From Cellulomonas xylanilytica (GTDB lineage: Bacteria; Actinomycetota; Actinomycetes; Actinomycetales; Cellulomonadaceae): DNA of 64,000 bases. The stretch spans positions 62,001 through 126,000 of the forward strand of contig NZ_BJUB01000010.1 in the NCBI RefSeq assembly GCF_007989805.1, read 5' to 3'. Position 1 is the stretch's first letter. Each line of letters opens with the position of its first letter. Below the pieces are notes generated by a model. That model saw only the letters and a list, made by a program, of their open reading frames with translations. It searched no databases and was not told the DNA's origin. Shown piece by piece: positions 52,386 to 61,200 of this stretch. Position numbers and translations under genes: made by a program.

Positions 52386-54227
52386 ATGACCGGCGACGAC
52401 GCATGGGCAGGCCTCGAGGCGCGGGTACAGACCTGGATCGAGGACGACCCCGACCCGCAGACGGCCGACGAGCTGCGCGACCTGCTCGACCTCGCCCGCG
52501 CCGCGCCCCCGACCATCGCGCCGGGCCACGAGCCGGACCCGACGCAGCGCCAGGCGCTCGACGCCCGGTCCGCCGCCCGCGCGGAGCTGGCCGACCGCTT
52601 CACGGGCCTGCTGCAGTTCGGCACCGCCGGGCTGCGCGGGCGGCTGGGCGGTGGCCCGCACCGGATGAACCGCGCGGTCGTCATCCGCGCGGCGTCGGGG
52701 CTCGCGGACTACCTGCTCGGTGAGCTGGACGGCGTCCAGCCCCGGCCGCGCGTGGTGATCGGGTACGACGCCCGGCACAAGTCCGTCGACTTCGCCCGCG
52801 ACTCGGCGGCGGTCCTGACGGCCGTCGGCATCGAGGTGCTGGTCCTGCCGTCGGCCCTGCCCACGCCGGTCCTCGCGTTCGCGGTCCGCCACCTGGGGGC
52901 CGACGCCGGGATCATGGTCACCGCGTCGCACAACCCGCCGCAGGACAACGGCTACAAGGTCTACCTGGGCGGTCGCGTGGTCACCGACGCGGGCCAGGGA
53001 GCACAGATCGTGCCCCCCTCCGACGCGGCGATCGCCGCCGAGATCGCGCACGTCCCCTCGGTCGCGTCCGTGCCGCGCGCCGCGAACGGCTGGACCGTGC
53101 TCGGCCCCGAGGTGCTCGACGCGTACGTGGCGTCCGTCGTGGCGCTCGCACCCACCGACGAGGCCACCCGCGAGGCGGCGAGGCGGCTACGCATCGTCCT
53201 GACCCCGCTGCACGGCGTCGGCGGCGAGGTGGCCCGGCGCGTGCTCGCCGAGGCGGGCTTCACCGACGTGCTGGTGGTGCCGGAGCAGGCCGAGCCGGAC
53301 GGGGACTTCCCGAGCGTCGCGTTCCCCAACCCCGAGGAGCCGGGCGCGATCGACCTGGCCATCGGGCTGGCCAGCGACGAGCGCGCCGACCTGGTGATCG
53401 CGCTGGACCCGGATGCGGACCGCTGCGGGGTGGGCATCCAGGACCTGCGCCACCGCTCGTTCCGGGGGCCGGACACCGCCGAGGCGGAGGGCTGGCGCAT
53501 CCTGCACGGCGACGAGACCGGGTCGCTCCTCGGGGCGCGCGTGGCGGGGAACGCGCCGCTGGACGGCGCCACCTTCGCCAGCTCGATCGTGTCCTCGCGG
53601 CTGCTCGGCAAGATCGCCGCGGCCGCCGGGTACCGGCACGCGCAGACGCTCACCGGGTTCAAGTGGATCTCTCGCGTCGACGGGCTCGTGTTCGGGTACG
53701 AGGAGGCGCTCGGGTACTGCGTCGACCCCGCGCACGTGCGAGACAAGGACGGCATCTCGGCCGCGGTGCTGGTCGCGGGCCTGGCGGCGCGTCTGAAGGC
53801 GGAGGGCCGGACCGTCGTCGACGCCCTCGACGACCTCGCCCGCACCCACGGCCTGCACCTGACCGACCAGGTCTCCGCCCGGTTCTCCGACCTCTCGCAG
53901 ATCGGCGAGACGGTCGGCCGGCTCCGCAGCCGGCCGCCGAGGTCGCTGGGCGGGTCCCACGTGACCGAGGTGGTCGACCTGGCCGCGGGGTCGGAGGACG
54001 ACCGCGACGGGCTCCCGCCCACCGAGGGCCTGCGGCTACTCACCGCCGACGGGACGCGCGTCATCGTGCGACCCAGCGGGACCGAGCCGAAGGTCAAGTG
54101 CTACCTCGAGGTCGTCCTGCCGGTCGACCCGTCCGCGGACCACCGGGCCGTCGGCAAGGTGCGGCACGACGCGCGCACGCGCCTGGACGCGGTCGCGGCC
54201 GACGTGCGGGCGGCGCTGGGGATCTAG
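52386..54227 (+). CDS. pmmB: alpha-D-phosphohexomutase family enzyme (PmmB/PGM2-like)
   Basis: A 613-aa four-domain phosphosugar mutase. The phosphoserine loop is VTASHNPPQDNGYKVY (about 179-194), the metal loop is ALDPDADRCGVG, the sugar loop is GYEEALGYC, and the phosphate loop near the end is IVRPSGTEPKVKCY. All catalytic residues are present. It matches M. tuberculosis PmmB (Rv3308), directly after PNP. Length and gene context recall human PGM2, which is a phosphopentomutase, so conversion of (deoxy)ribose-1-phosphate to the 5-phosphate is a strong alternative to mannose/glucose phosphate. It ends CTAG, overlapping the convergent gene. Confidence 0.92.
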   Translation: MTGDDAWAGLEARVQTWIEDDPDPQTADELRDLLDLARAAPPTIAPGHEPDPTQRQALDARSAARAELADRFTGLLQFGTAGLRGRLGGGPHRMNRAVVIRAASGLADYLLGELDGVQPRPRVVIGYDARHKSVDFARDSAAVLTAVGIEVLVLPSALPTPVLAFAVRHLGADAGIMVTASHNPPQDNGYKVYLGGRVVTDAGQGAQIVPPSDAAIAAEIAHVPSVASVPRAANGWTVLGPEVLDAYVASVVALAPTDEATREAARRLRIVLTPLHGVGGEVARRVLAEAGFTDVLVVPEQAEPDGDFPSVAFPNPEEPGAIDLAIGLASDERADLVIALDPDADRCGVGIQDLRHRSFRGPDTAEAEGWRILHGDETGSLLGARVAGNAPLDGATFASSIVSSRLLGKIAAAAGYRHAQTLTGFKWISRVDGLVFGYEEALGYCVDPAHVRDKDGISAAVLVAGLAARLKAEGRTVVDALDDLARTHGLHLTDQVSARFSDLSQIGETVGRLRSRPPRSLGGSHVTEVVDLAAGSEDDRDGLPPTEGLRLLTADGTRVIVRPSGTEPKVKCYLEVVLPVDPSADHRAVGKVRHDARTRLDAVAADVRAALGI

Positions 54228-56551
54228 CGCGTCCGTGCGCAGGTGACCTGCGGGACCTGCAGGCCGCTGTCCCCCGGACCGGTCTGGTGGAAGCCGAACG
54301 TGGCGGTGTCCCCGTCACGCAGGCTGCCGTTGTAGCTCATGTTCTCGGCGGTGACGTTGGAGCCGCTGGTGCCGAGCCGCGCGTTCCACGCGCTGGTGAC
54401 CTGGGCGCCCTGCGGCAACGCCCAGGAGACGGCCCACCCGTCCACCCCCGCGCCACCCGCGGTGACGACGACCTCGACCTGGAACCAGTTCTGCCCCTCC
54501 GAGCTCCAGTGGTTCACCACCGTGTACGTCGCGGAGCACGCGCTGGCCGGGAGCGGCTCCGGTGGCTCCACGCCGCCCACCGTCGGCGTCGGCTGCGGCA
54601 CGGGCGGCTGCGCGACGGGCGGAGCGCCGGCCGTGGACGACGGCGTCGGGGTGGCGCTCGGCGTCGGTGACGGTGCGGGGGTCGTCGGCTCGGGCGTCGG
54701 GGTCGGCGTCGGGACGGGCAGGTCGGCGAGCAGGAGGTCGGTCGCCGCGAACGGGGTCGGTGCCACCGCCACGTCGGGCGGGCCCTCCCGGCCGTCGCAC
54801 CAGCGGGCCGGGTCGAACGTCGTGTAGCTCCCGGACGCGCACGTGAAGCCGGCGATGGCGTCGCCCGCCACGAGCGTGGTCCCGCTCAGGTGCGCCCCGG
54901 ACCGCACGATGGCGACGTCGCGCACGACCGCCTGGTCCTGGACGACGGCGCCCGCCTCGACCCACGCCCGGCCCTCGACGCGCGCCTCCCCGAGCACCTG
55001 CGCGTCGCCCCGGACCACGGCGTCGGGTCCGACGTAGGCCGTCGGGTCCACGGTCGCGCGGTCGTCGACGAACCCGCCGCCGTTGGCGTGCCGGTGCCCG
55101 CCCAGCTCGGCCGGGTCGGTGAGGTCGTCGGCCACCGTCGCGCCGGACACCCGGAACTCGTAGGGGTAGCGCGCGACGTCACCGAACGCGTCGCCGGAGC
55201 CGTACCGGTGGCTCGCCGTCGGCGTGCCGACGACCACGAGGTAGGCCTCGTTCTCCCCCGTGCGCAGCGTGAGCTGCACCTGCTGGTCGAGGCTCTCCGT
55301 GACGGGGCTGTAGCGCGGGACGCCGGCCCGCATCGCGACGAACCCGAAGCTCAGACCGGCGTCGGCGGCGACCTCGTGCCCCCGGACGCGGACGTGGATG
55401 TCCCGCACCCCGGGGTCGGGCCGGAGCCGCACGACCGTGTAGCCGTAGTCGGACGGGGCGAACGCGCCGAGCACGCGGTAGTGGCCGGGGTCGCCCTCGA
55501 CGGCCTCGACGGGGGTGGTGCGGTCCGCGAGCAGCACCGGGTCGAGCCGGTCCACCCCTGCGGCGATCGCGCTGCGGTCCGTGAAGTCCCACGCGACGGT
55601 GCGCAGGGCGTACTCGGCGACGCGCCGGTTCAGGTCCGCCTGGGTGAGGCCGGTCAGACGCGTGTAGGTGCTGAGCGGGTCCTCGCCGGCCTCGGCCTCG
55701 CGCCACATGCGGCCGAGCAGCTGCTCGCCGTCGCGCTCGGCCAGGTACTGCAGCAGCAACCAGCTGCCGTCACCGAGGCGGGGGCTCGCCCAGTGCAGCT
55801 GCGGGCTGCGCACGAGGTCCGCCGGGTTCCCGATCCCCCCGGGCGCGGCCACGGTGGCCAGGTAGGCGGCGCTGGCGGCCCAGAACGTCGCGGCCTCGTC
55901 GGAGGCGAACCCCCCGGGCGCGTCGAGGACGGCGAAGCCCTGCACGACCTCGGCGAAGCCGCGCGCCAGCTCCCACGACGGGTCGAACTCGGAGCCACCG
56001 ACGAGCGTGGAGTCGCCGGTGACCGGCGCGGTCGCGGACTCGTGGCCGCGGGCGGTCAGCGCCGGGACGTCGACTCGCAGCATGCCGATCCCGTCGACGA
56101 CGGTGCCGGTGGCACCTCGCTCCGACCGACCGAGCCCGCCGCTCAGGGGGACGACCACCGTGCTCTCGAGCGCTCCGGGCCCCGTCGACCAGGTGCCGTC
56201 GACGACCACGACGATCTTGTGCCGCGCGATCGCGCCGTCGTCGTCGACCACGTCGAGGTCGTGCACGTCGAGCGCGTACAGGGCGTCGAGCTGGGCGACC
56301 GCGCGGGCGGGGTCGAACCGCAGCTCGGCGGCGGCTCTCGTGGGGTCGGCACCGGCGCGGTCGCCCCAGGCCAGCACCACGTCCTGGCCCTCGCGCACGT
56401 GGGCGTCGTCCCAGGCCTGCTCCCACGCGGCGGGGACCGCCACGCTCTTGCCGGCCTGGCTGTTCCGGACGGCGGCGCCCACGCCGAGCCCGGCGGCGAG
56501 GAAGCCGAGGACGACGACGACGGCGATCCCGCTACGTCCCCACCGTGCCAT
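54224..56551 (-). CDS. exported DUF6055/beta-helix protein with CBM2 cellulose-binding module
   Basis: A 775-aa protein. Residues about 6-25 form a signal anchor. Residues about 35-480 resemble DUF6055, starting AWDDAHVREGQDVVLAWGD. Residues about 497-567 are hexapeptide repeats (AYVGPD, AVVRGD, AQVLGE, ARVEGR and so on), predicted as a short left-handed beta-helix. Residues about 610-645 are a Pro-Thr linker, and residues about 670-773 are a CBM2 with WNARLGTSGSNVTAENMSYNG and GFHQTG. The CBM2 would hold it on cellulose or chitin. The catalytic role of the N-terminal part is unknown. The ATG at 56551 has AGGGGA upstream. Confidence 0.85.
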   Translation of the reverse strand: MARWGRSGIAVVVVLGFLAAGLGVGAAVRNSQAGKSVAVPAAWEQAWDDAHVREGQDVVLAWGDRAGADPTRAAAELRFDPARAVAQLDALYALDVHDLDVVDDDGAIARHKIVVVVDGTWSTGPGALESTVVVPLSGGLGRSERGATGTVVDGIGMLRVDVPALTARGHESATAPVTGDSTLVGGSEFDPSWELARGFAEVVQGFAVLDAPGGFASDEAATFWAASAAYLATVAAPGGIGNPADLVRSPQLHWASPRLGDGSWLLLQYLAERDGEQLLGRMWREAEAGEDPLSTYTRLTGLTQADLNRRVAEYALRTVAWDFTDRSAIAAGVDRLDPVLLADRTTPVEAVEGDPGHYRVLGAFAPSDYGYTVVRLRPDPGVRDIHVRVRGHEVAADAGLSFGFVAMRAGVPRYSPVTESLDQQVQLTLRTGENEAYLVVVGTPTASHRYGSGDAFGDVARYPYEFRVSGATVADDLTDPAELGGHRHANGGGFVDDRATVDPTAYVGPDAVVRGDAQVLGEARVEGRAWVEAGAVVQDQAVVRDVAIVRSGAHLSGTTLVAGDAIAGFTCASGSYTTFDPARWCDGREGPPDVAVAPTPFAATDLLLADLPVPTPTPTPEPTTPAPSPTPSATPTPSSTAGAPPVAQPPVPQPTPTVGGVEPPEPLPASACSATYTVVNHWSSEGQNWFQVEVVVTAGGAGVDGWAVSWALPQGAQVTSAWNARLGTSGSNVTAENMSYNGSLRDGDTATFGFHQTGPGDSGLQVPQVTCARTR

Positions 56552-56630
56552 CCGTGCTGTCCCCTCGCCTGCCTCTCGCGTGCGCGCGCCCCGGCTCCGC
56601 CGGATGGCTGCCCCACTGTCGCCGACGCCC

Positions 56631-56707
56631 TCGGGTGAGTCAATCGGGTGCACAACCACCGATCGGGTGATTCGTCCCTTCGCGAACGCGCCGTGCTCAT
56701 ATGAGCA
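56631..56707. promoter_or_regulatory. divergent control region of deoR and the CBM2 gene
   Basis: TCGGGTG occurs at 56631, 56644 and 56663, and a perfect 14-bp palindrome TGCTCATATGAGCA lies at 56694-56707. The palindrome has the form expected of a SorC/DeoR operator. The gap from 56552 to 56775 contains no gene. Confidence 0.5.
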
Positions 56708-56723
56708 AAGATCCCTACGAGTG

Positions 56724-56753
56724 TTGCGATGCGCGGCGCAGCATGCCTACTGT
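56724..56753 (+). promoter_or_regulatory. deoR promoter
   Basis: TTGCGA (56724-56729) and TACTGT (56748-56753) are 18 bp apart. Transcription would start near 56760, giving a 16-nt leader that holds the AGAGGA ribosome site. Confidence 0.5.
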
Positions 56754-56775
56754 GGAAGGACGGGAGAGGAACCGC

Positions 56776-57762
56776 ATGATCGAGTCGGACGAGCTGCTGT
56801 CCATCCGCGCCGCCGAGCTGTACTACGAGGAGGACAAGACCCAGGACGAGATCGGGTCGATCCTCGCGCTCACCCGCTGGAAGGTCGGCCGCCTGCTCGC
56901 GCAGGCCAAGGCAAGCGGGTTCGTCCGGATCGAGATCGTCCACCCCCGCGCGCGCCGCCTGCCCGTCGAGCGCCGTCTGCGGGAGACGTGCGGCCTCGCC
57001 GACGCGATCGTCGTGTCCACCTCCGGCGTCGAGGACCAGGACGAGCTGCAGTCGCGCACCGCGCAGGCCGCCGCCGACTACCTGGCCACGCTACGGCCCG
57101 TGCCGCGCACGCTCGGGATCAGCTGGGGCCGCACGCTCGACGACGTCTCGCGGCACCTGCACGACGGCTGGGCGGGCGGCGTGGACGTCGTGCAGATCAA
57201 CGGTGGCGTCAGCCTCAACCGGCGCGCCGGCACCGCGGCCTCCACCGCGGTCACGATCGCGCAGAAGGGCGGCGGGCACGCCACGCTGCTGCCCAGCCCG
57301 GCGATCCTCGAGCGCCTGGAGACCAAGCGCGCCATCGAGTCCGACCGTGCGGTGTCCGCCGTCCTCGACCTGGCGTCGAACGCCGACGCCTACCTGTTCA
57401 GCGCCGGCGCGGCCGACGCCACCTCCGTCCTCGTCGACAGCGGCTACCTGACGTCCGACGACGTCGCGGGGCTGGTCCGCCGCGGCGCGGTCGGCGACGT
57501 CGTCGGCCGCTACGTCGACGGCGCGGGCGCCATCGTCGACGAGCGGCTCGACGAGCGGACCATCGGCCTGCCGCTGGAGAGCCTGCGTGCGGCGCAGCTG
57601 AGCATCGCGGTCATCGCCGGCGCGGCCAAGCACGCCGTCGCGCGCGCGGTCGTGGCCAGCGGCCTGTGCACCGTGCTCGTCACCGACGAGGAGACGGCCC
57701 TGCACCTCATCGAGAACCACCCATCCGTCCCGGACAGCGAAGGTCAGCGAGGCACAGCATGA
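56776..57762 (+). CDS. deoR: SorC-family deoxyribonucleoside regulator DeoR
   Basis: A 328-aa regulator of the SorC/DeoR (Bacillus type) family. The N-terminal helix-turn-helix (AAELYYEEDKTQDEIGSILALTRWKVGRLL, about 12-42) precedes a sugar-phosphate-binding domain (ISWGRTLDDVSRHL, VVQINGGVS). B. subtilis DeoR responds to deoxyribose-5-phosphate and controls deoC-type operons. Here its stop overlaps the deoC start (ATGA), so it controls and is co-translated with deoC. AGAGGA precedes ATG 56776. An earlier in-frame ATG at 56701 lies inside the palindrome and is less likely. Confidence 0.9.
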   Translation: MIESDELLSIRAAELYYEEDKTQDEIGSILALTRWKVGRLLAQAKASGFVRIEIVHPRARRLPVERRLRETCGLADAIVVSTSGVEDQDELQSRTAQAAADYLATLRPVPRTLGISWGRTLDDVSRHLHDGWAGGVDVVQINGGVSLNRRAGTAASTAVTIAQKGGGHATLLPSPAILERLETKRAIESDRAVSAVLDLASNADAYLFSAGAADATSVLVDSGYLTSDDVAGLVRRGAVGDVVGRYVDGAGAIVDERLDERTIGLPLESLRAAQLSIAVIAGAAKHAVARAVVASGLCTVLVTDEETALHLIENHPSVPDSEGQRGTA

Positions 57763-58763
57763 CAAGCACCCAGATCGTCCCCGGGGAGCGCGCGGTCGCC
57801 CTCCTGGGCGGCGAGGCGAACGACGCCAACCTGCGTCGGTACATGCACGGCATCCCCGGTGTCGACGCCGTCGGGCTCGAGCAGCGGGCCGCCGGGCTCG
57901 GCACGCGCTCGATCAAGACCACCTCGAAGGCCTGGGCGCTCGACCGCATCATCGGGCTCATCGACCTGACCACCCTCGAGGGGGCGGACACGCCGGGCAA
58001 GGTGCGCTCGCTCGTCGCGAAGGCGATCACGCCCGACGCAGCGGACCCTGGCTGCCCCCGCGTCGCAGCGGTGTGCGTGTACGGCGACATGGTCCCGCAC
58101 GCGGTGCAGGCGCTCGGCACGGCCCACGGCGACCCGGACCAGGGCAAGATCGCCGTCGCCGCCGTCGCCACGGCGTTCCCGAGCGGCCGCTCGTCCCGGT
58201 CCATCAAGCTCGAGGACACGGCCGACGCGGTCGCCGCGGGTGCCGACGAGATCGACATGGTCATCGACCGCGGGGCGTTCCTCGCGGGCCGGTACGGCCA
58301 GGTGTACGACGAGATCGTCGCGGTCAAGGAGGCCTGCCGCCGCGCCGACGGCACCTCCGCGCACCTCAAGGTCATCCTCGAGACCGGCGAGCTGACCACC
58401 TACGACAACGTCCGCCGCGCCTCGTGGCTCGCGATCCTCGCCGGCGGCGACTTCATCAAGACGTCGACCGGCAAGGTCTCCCCCGCCGCGACGCTGCCGG
58501 TCACGCTGCTGATGCTCGAGGTCGTGCGCGACTGGCACCGGCTCAGCGGCGAGAAGGTCGGCGTCAAGCCGGCCGGCGGCATCCGCGCGTCGAAGGACGC
58601 GATCAAGTACCTGGTGACCGTCGCGGAGACGGTCGGCGAGGAGTGGCTGACGCCGCACCTGTTCCGGTTCGGGGCGTCGAGCCTGCTGAACGACGTGCTG
58701 CTGCAGCGCCAGAAGATGACGACCGGGCACTACTCCGGCCCCGACTACGTGACGATCGACTGA
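57759..58763 (+). CDS. deoC: deoxyribose-phosphate aldolase
   Basis: A 334-aa DeoC, a class I aldolase that cleaves 2-deoxyribose-5-phosphate to acetaldehyde and glyceraldehyde-3-phosphate. The Schiff-base lysine is in GGDFIKTSTGK (about residue 234), with the second lysine in KVGVKPAGGIR (about 270) and Asp in ADEIDMVIDRGAFL. It carries an N-terminal extension of about 70 residues, like the longer actinobacterial and animal DeoC forms. It is coupled to deoR, and the aldehyde dehydrogenase follows after 11 bp. Confidence 0.95.
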   Translation: MTSTQIVPGERAVALLGGEANDANLRRYMHGIPGVDAVGLEQRAAGLGTRSIKTTSKAWALDRIIGLIDLTTLEGADTPGKVRSLVAKAITPDAADPGCPRVAAVCVYGDMVPHAVQALGTAHGDPDQGKIAVAAVATAFPSGRSSRSIKLEDTADAVAAGADEIDMVIDRGAFLAGRYGQVYDEIVAVKEACRRADGTSAHLKVILETGELTTYDNVRRASWLAILAGGDFIKTSTGKVSPAATLPVTLLMLEVVRDWHRLSGEKVGVKPAGGIRASKDAIKYLVTVAETVGEEWLTPHLFRFGASSLLNDVLLQRQKMTTGHYSGPDYVTID

Positions 58764-58774
58764 AGGGCCCACAG

Positions 58775-60271
58775 ATGTCATTCCTCGAGTACGCCCCGGC
58801 GCCCGAGTCTCAGGCGATCCTGAACCTGCGCAGCGAGTACGGCCTGTTCATCGACGGCGAGTTCCGCGAGGGCCACGGCACGCCGTTCGCGTCCATCTCC
58901 CCGGCCACCGAGAAGCACCTCGCGACGATCGCGCACGCCGACGCGGCCGACGTGGACGCGGCCGTCGCCGCCGCCCGTCGCGCCTACGACCGCACCTGGT
59001 CGCGCATGTCCGGCGCCGACCGGGGCAAGTACCTGTTCCGGATCGCGCGGCTGGTCCAGGAGCGCAGCCGCGAGCTCGCCGTGGCGGAGAGCCTCGACAA
59101 CGGCAAGCCCATCAAGGAGAGCCGCGACGTCGACGTGCCGCTCGTGGCCGCGTGGTTCTTCTACTACGCGGGCTGGGCCGACAAGCTCGACCACGTCGGG
59201 CTCGGCGCCTCCCCCGCACCCCTCGGCGTCGCAGCGCAGGTCATCCCGTGGAACTTCCCGCTGCTCATGCTGGCGTGGAAGATCGCCCCCGCGCTGGCCG
59301 CCGGCAACACGGTCGTCCTCAAGCCGGCCGAGACCACGTCGTTGACGGCCCTGCTGTTCGCGGAGATCGTGCAGCAGGCGGACCTGCCGCCCGGCGTCGT
59401 CAACATCATCACCGGCGCGGGCGAGACCGGCGCCGCGCTGGTCGGCCACGGTGACGTCGACAAGGTCGCGTTCACGGGGTCCACCTCGGTCGGCCGGGCG
59501 ATCGCGCGGTCGGTCGCCGGGACGAACAAGAAGCTGACCCTCGAGCTGGGCGGCAAGGCGGCGAACATCGTGTTCGACGACGCCCCGATCGACCAGGCCA
59601 TCGAGGGCATCGTCAACGGCATCTTCTTCAACCAGGGCCACGTGTGCTGCGCGGGCAGCCGCCTGCTGGTCCAGGAGTCCATCCACGACGAGGTCATCGA
59701 CCGTCTCAAGACGCGTCTGTCGACGCTGCGCCTGGGCGACCCGCTGGACAAGAACACCGACATCGGTGCCATCAACAGCGCCGAGCAGCTGGAGCGGATC
59801 CGCGAGCTGAGCGACGTCGGCGAGGCCGAGGGCGCCGAGCGCTGGACCGCCGCGTGCACCATCCCGGAGAACGGCTTCTGGTACGCGCCGACGATCTTCA
59901 CCAACGTCTCTACCAGCCACCGGATCGCCCGCGAGGAGATCTTCGGCCCGGTGCTGAGCGTCCTGACGTTCCGCACCCCGGCCGAGGCCATCGCCAAGGC
60001 CAACAACACCCCGTACGGCCTGTCCGCGGGCATCTGGACCGACAAGGGCAGCCGCATCCTCGCCGTCGCCGACAAGCTCCGCGCCGGCGTGGTCTGGGCC
60101 AACACCTTCAACCGGTTCGACCCGTCCAGCCCGTTCGGCGGCTACAAGGAGTCCGGCTACGGCCGCGAGGGTGGCCGCCACGGCATCGCCGCGTACCTGA
60201 AGACCGCCGCACCGGCCCTCGTCGCCGCCGCACCCGCGCGCAAGACCGTCACCAAGGGAGCCACCAAGTGA
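58775..60271 (+). CDS. aldehyde dehydrogenase (ALDH16-like, catalytic part)
   Basis: A 498-aa full-length aldehyde dehydrogenase. NAD-binding and oxyanion segments are VIPWNFPLLMLAWKIAPALAAGNTVVLKPAE and FTGSTSVGRAI, the general base Glu is in LELGGKAA, and the catalytic Cys is in NQGHVCCAGSR (about 290). Located directly after deoC, it probably oxidises the acetaldehyde released, giving acetate. AAGGG gives a weak ribosome site. It overlaps the next, half-length ALDH gene by GTGA. Confidence 0.92.
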   Translation: MSFLEYAPAPESQAILNLRSEYGLFIDGEFREGHGTPFASISPATEKHLATIAHADAADVDAAVAAARRAYDRTWSRMSGADRGKYLFRIARLVQERSRELAVAESLDNGKPIKESRDVDVPLVAAWFFYYAGWADKLDHVGLGASPAPLGVAAQVIPWNFPLLMLAWKIAPALAAGNTVVLKPAETTSLTALLFAEIVQQADLPPGVVNIITGAGETGAALVGHGDVDKVAFTGSTSVGRAIARSVAGTNKKLTLELGGKAANIVFDDAPIDQAIEGIVNGIFFNQGHVCCAGSRLLVQESIHDEVIDRLKTRLSTLRLGDPLDKNTDIGAINSAEQLERIRELSDVGEAEGAERWTAACTIPENGFWYAPTIFTNVSTSHRIAREEIFGPVLSVLTFRTPAEAIAKANNTPYGLSAGIWTDKGSRILAVADKLRAGVVWANTFNRFDPSSPFGGYKESGYGREGGRHGIAAYLKTAAPALVAAAPARKTVTKGATK

Positions 60272-61128
60272 CCCGCCTCGCCGTCCCGAAGACGTACAAG
60301 CTCTACATCGGCGGGGCGTTCCCGCGCAGCGAGTCGGGCCGCACCTACGAGGTCGTCAGCGCGAAGGGCGCCTTCCTGGCGAACGCCGCCCAGGCGTCCC
60401 GCAAGGACGCCCGGGACGCGGTGGTCGCCGCCCGCGCTGCCGTCGGCGGCTGGTCGGGTGCCACCGCGTACAACCGCGGCCAGGTGCTCTACCGGATCGC
60501 CGAGCTGCTCGAGGGCCGGCGGGCGCAGTTCGTCGCCGAGATCGTCGACGCCGAGGGCGTGAGCGCGGCTGCCGCGACCGCACAGGTGGACGCCGCGATC
60601 GACCGGTGGGTCTGGTACGCGGGCTGGGCCGACAAGTACGCGCAGGTCGCCGGCAACGCCAACCCCGTCTCCGGGCCCTACTTCAACATCTCCGTGCCGG
60701 AGCCGACGGGCGTCGTCGCGATCATCGCGCCGCAGGACTCGTCGCTGCTGGGGCTGGTGTCGGCGGTCGCCCCGGCGCTCGTCTCCGGGAACACGGTCGT
60801 GGTGGTGGCCTCGGAGAGGCTTCCCCTTTCAGCGATCAGCCTGTCCGAGGTCCTCGCGACGAGCGACGTGCCCAAGGGTGTCGTCAACGTCCTCACGGGC
60901 TCCCCCGCGGAGATCGCCCCGTGGCTCGCCAGCCACCAGGACGTCAACGCCCTCGACCTGGTCGGCGCCGGCGCACTCGACTGGATCGACCTGCAGATCG
61001 CCGCCGCCGACACGCTCAAGCGCGTGCTCCCGCCGGAGAACGGCCTGGACGCGGCAGCCCCGTCCCTCGACCGCATCACGGCCTTCGTCGAGACGAAGAC
61101 GGTCTGGCACACGAAGGGCCTGATCTAG
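60268..61128 (+). CDS. half-length aldehyde dehydrogenase-like protein
   Basis: A 286-aa ALDH-fold protein that keeps the N-terminal and cofactor segments (YKLYIGGAFPRSESGRTYEV, PTGVVAIIAPQDSSLLGLVSAVAPALVSGNTVVVV) but stops before the catalytic-Cys domain, so it cannot be an active dehydrogenase alone. It is not an obvious decay product: the frame is intact, start and stop are clean, and it overlaps the full ALDH by GTGA. The pair corresponds in order and size to the two halves of ALDH16, whose second domain lacks the catalytic Cys. A structural partner role is likely. Confidence 0.82.
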   Translation: MTRLAVPKTYKLYIGGAFPRSESGRTYEVVSAKGAFLANAAQASRKDARDAVVAARAAVGGWSGATAYNRGQVLYRIAELLEGRRAQFVAEIVDAEGVSAAAATAQVDAAIDRWVWYAGWADKYAQVAGNANPVSGPYFNISVPEPTGVVAIIAPQDSSLLGLVSAVAPALVSGNTVVVVASERLPLSAISLSEVLATSDVPKGVVNVLTGSPAEIAPWLASHQDVNALDLVGAGALDWIDLQIAAADTLKRVLPPENGLDAAAPSLDRITAFVETKTVWHTKGLI

Positions 61129-61149
61129 CCCTCGCCGGCATCGAGGACA

Positions 61150-61189
61150 GCGTGGGTCGCGTCATCCGGTGTGATGGCGCGACCCACGC
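61150..61189. terminator. bidirectional terminator
   Basis: A 16-bp stem (61150-61165 with 61174-61189, one G-U pair) and an 8-nt loop between the convergent ALDH-like gene and add. Confidence 0.85.
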
Positions 61190-61200
61190 CGTTCTGACGG

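Noticed and set aside
60268..61128. Calling the half-length ALDH a pseudogene
   Set aside because: The frame is intact, the start is coupled to the previous gene, and a strong terminator follows directly after its stop. That looks like a maintained gene rather than a decaying one.
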